64,000 nt of DNA from Clarkia xantiana subsp. parviflora (lineage: Eukaryota > Streptophyta > Magnoliopsida > Myrtales > Onagraceae): the NCBI GenBank assembly GCA_036873135.1, contig JAPTYO010000003.1, positions 24,204,001 through 24,268,000 on the forward strand, given 5' to 3'. Below the pieces are notes generated by a model, which saw only the letters and a list, made by a program, of their open reading frames with translations, was not told the DNA's origin and made no database searches. Made by a program: the position numbers and the translations under genes. This document shows, one piece after another, positions 61,661 through 64,000 of this stretch (the first letter of the stretch is position 1; the number at the start of each line of letters is the position of its first letter).

Positions 61661-62552
61661 CTCGGATTTCTCTCCTTTTGCTACGATCATTTTTTTGATC
61701 GCACCTCTCGGTTCCCCTAATTTTTGCCTAGGCCGCCCTTTTGGGTTTTCAACCTAGCGGGGATTTTATTTCCTCTCCTTTTGCCATGATCGTCCTTTTG
61801 AGGGATTTTCAATCATGCCTCTCTTCCCTAAATTTTGCCTAAACCGCCCTTTCGGGTTTTCAGTTTAGCGGGAATTTTCTCTCAAAATTTGGAGGGTTTT
61901 TTTTTTCTTTCAAAAATGGTACTTCCTCGAAATGCGACTTACGAGAATAAATTGTGACGGTTCTGCTTGCCGACCTTGCATAGCTTTGGCTGGATGAACA
62001 TGAGAATGCCCCATTCTTTGGTGAATGAACTTCCTTCAGCGATGTGCTGCATATTGTTTTTCGCTTCATTGTTGAGATATCCAGTTGATGTTGATGCTGC
62101 TTTTGTCGAGCCTTTTATGCTTGTATTCCTAGCGGGGTTGACTGAAAATCATCTCTTGATTGAGTTAATTTTAGAGCATTTAGTTGTCCGCCCGCCTAGG
62201 TGTATCTCTGTGAGCTGGTAGGGGCAGCTCAGACAATGTTGATCATTGTGATTCTTCATCGCTACCTGGTGACAATTACATTTGTCCACAAAAATTTCTC
62301 TTTTTTTTTTTTCTTCTTTTTTTTTTTTCTCTCGGATTTCTCTCCTTTTGCTACGATCATTTTTTTAATCGCACCTCTCGGTTCCCCTAATTTTTGCCTA
62401 AGCCGCCCTTTCGGGTTTTCAACCTAGCGGGGATTTTATTTTCTCTCCTTTTGCCATGATCGTCCTGTTGAGGGATTTTCAATCACGTCTCTCTTCCCTA
62501 AATTTTGCCTAAACCGCCCTTTCGGGTTTTCAGTTTAGCGGGATTTTTCTCT
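61661..62552. repeat. Segmental direct repeat, ~225 bp copies 670 bp apart
   Basis: CTCGGATTTCTCTCCTTTTG starts at 61661 and again at 62331, and similarity continues about 225 bp through CGCACCTCTCGGTTCCCCTA and CGGGTTTTCAGTTTAGCGGG. A pyrimidine run precedes each copy. Confidence 0.88.
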
Positions 62553-63059
62553 CAAAATCGAAAACTTGTTTTCTGGTTGCAAGATCTTTCAAGGATAATA
62601 CTTCTTGACATTGTCCATATTGACTGGACTAAGGAGTCTTTGTGCGTCCATGTCAGTGATGATCGTGGCTCCTCCACTAAGATTTTTTTATGTCGACACA
62701 CGGTCCTTCAAAGTTATGGATGAATCTGCCACAAGAATCTGGATTGGCTTGGGAGAATTTCTGAAGGACTATGCCGCTTGGTGTAATTCTCTGGAGTGCG
62801 CTTCCTTGTTGAATGCTCGAACCACGCGCTTCTGGTAAAGATGCCCGTGGCATAGTGCAGGGAGCCGCTTTCGTCAATGAGGCTTGATTGCTCATGCATT
62901 TGCTTCGCTCACTCAGATTCGTTCATTTTTTCTTAACGAGGAACCAAGTGAGAAAATATTCCAACTCCAATTTATGACAGGCTTCTGTTCTGTAAACGGG
63001 GGGAAATAGAATTACCCCACTCGACGTTCGGATCGAGGCCATGAATGCTTGAGGTAGCT

Positions 63060-63900
63060 TGCCGCGCCAGAAGTACCTGTAAGAAGACGACAATTAGAAT
63101 TGAAAATTCACAATAATGATGGAATATTTTGAAAATATAGTCATCAATTATGCTGAGATCGCAAGTTGAGGCGCGCTCGAAATGTCGAAGTCTAGGAGAC
63201 TGCGGCGGCCATGACTGTTGGGCGCTGAAAAGCGATGAGCTGCTCGATTTCGGAGGTCATGCTAGCGAGTGATTTTTTCCTTCTGGTGATCATAGCATGC
63301 CTGGCACCCTCTTGATGGATGATCGTCTCTTATCGAGGTGATGAAGCTGTTAGACATCTTATGGGTTTTAGGAACCCAAATGGAGGAATCTTCTCATCTT
63401 GCTTCATTTGTTCTGTTTGAATGAAATCACATGTACGTATGGAGCTTTCTTGCACTAGATGTACCTGTAAAAAATGCCAATTAGAATGCAAAAATACAAA
63501 ACATTGATGCATGATTACGAAAATAAGCCATCAATTATATTAAGGTCGCTGGTGGATTCTCGTCTCGAGATGTTGAATTTTGGGAGACTGTGGCGACCAT
63601 GATAGTTTAAGCACTGAAAAGCGACGAGATGCCCGACGTAGGAGGCCATGTCGGTGATGGATTGTTCTGTTTTGGTGATCTTAGCTCGCAAGACCCCCCT
63701 TAGCTGAATGATCATCTCTTTATTCAAGGTGGTCGAGTCGTCATATATCACATGAGTTTGAAACCATGGCGAGCTCTGGTTTGATTGCCCCATTTGTTCT
63801 ATTCGAACGAAGTCACGAGTATGTTTGGGGCTTGTTTGCGCCAGATGTTGGGAGACTGCAGATGCCATGACTGCCTGGGCACTGAAAAAAAAAACGATGA
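63060..63900. repeat. Diverged direct repeats, ~390-bp spacing
   Basis: GTACCTGTAA with following similar text starts near 63073 and 63461. Both copies include CATCAATTAT, GGGAGACTG or AGGAGACTG, and GCACTGAAAAGCGA-like phrases; a third partial copy begins near 63845 and runs toward the window end. Confidence 0.75.
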
Positions 63901-64000
63901 TACGCCTGACTTATAAGGTCATGTCGGCAAGGAAATGTTCCTTTTTGGGTGATCCCATCTCCCAGATCCCCTCTTCATTTTCTTGAGGTGGCGGAGGCGA

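Larger units (their letters stand above)
58566..64000 (-). mobile_element. Second non-autonomous LTR element, partial (runs off window)
   Basis: A long LTR (about 58566-60150) is followed on its right by a minus-strand polypurine tract, so the element reads right to left and its 5' LTR lies beyond the window. The visible interior (60151-64000) consists of tandem and segmental repeats with no retroviral protein. Short phrases such as CCGCCCTTTCGGGTTTTCA recur; these are familiar in plant LARD-type elements. It appears to have inserted into a Copia Gag relic. Without the other LTR no target duplication can be checked. Confidence 0.72.

Noticed and set aside
60326..61690. Series of overlapping minus-strand open frames resembling an Arg/Ser-rich repeat protein
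   Set aside because: They follow directly from the 89-bp tandem repeat shifting through frames; there is no consistent protein, start or splice context.
1..64000. tRNA or rRNA genes
   Set aside because: I saw no cloverleaf-type gene or rRNA similarity. The only tRNA-related sites are primer-binding tracts of LTR elements. A tRNA scan would settle it.

Overview
This window is nuclear DNA of a flowering plant, most likely a eudicot. Genes have many short exons and AT-rich introns. The recognisable proteins are plant cell-wall families, and the spaces between genes hold plant-type LTR retrotransposons and MITEs. I could not name the species. No bacterial, organellar or CRISPR features were seen.

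Layout. (1) 1-7302: flank plus a complete, apparently young, minus-oriented non-autonomous LTR element (661-7297, target duplication GAGAT) whose interior holds three tandem-repeat arrays and no gag or pol. (2) 7480-8010: broken fragment of an SBT2-like subtilase. (3) 10.25-11.15 kb: small broken copy of the 3' end of a rhamnogalacturonan-lyase gene. (4) 11418-17681 (+): complete 17-exon GH35 beta-galactosidase with a C-terminal lectin domain. (5) 19294-53635 (-): head-to-tail tandem array of five PL4 rhamnogalacturonan-lyase-like genes (called RGL-1 to RGL-5 here, left to right). All five can be spliced by hand into full-length frames with 15 or 16 coding exons. RGL-2 carries a 3.4-kb Copia element in an intron; RGL-3 carries several MITEs. 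(6) 53959-55397: TIR-flanked AT-rich element, then a gene-poor AT-rich stretch with a ~380-bp tandem duplication. (7) 58.15-64 kb: relic Copia gag that appears interrupted by a second minus-oriented, repeat-filled LTR element running off the window.

How the genes fit together. PL4 enzymes cleave the rhamnogalacturonan I (RG-I) pectin backbone. GH35 beta-galactosidases remove galactose from the galactan and arabinogalactan side chains of the same polymer. The beta-galactosidase faces the array tail to tail and has lyase-derived sequence on both sides, so this is a candidate RG-I remodelling neighbourhood. The paralogues have diverged. RGL-1 has an N-terminal membrane segment and a proline-rich repeat. 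RGL-2 has Met where the others have a Lys that may be catalytic. RGL-3 uses a GC-AG intron and has an acidic tail. RGL-5 may have an extra first exon encoding an N-myristoylation-type N-terminus.

Exon boundaries were set by hand from GT/AG (one GC/AG) sites, conserved exon lengths and reading-frame continuity. They are not supported by transcripts. Family calls and aligned catalytic residues come from memory of the families, not from searches.
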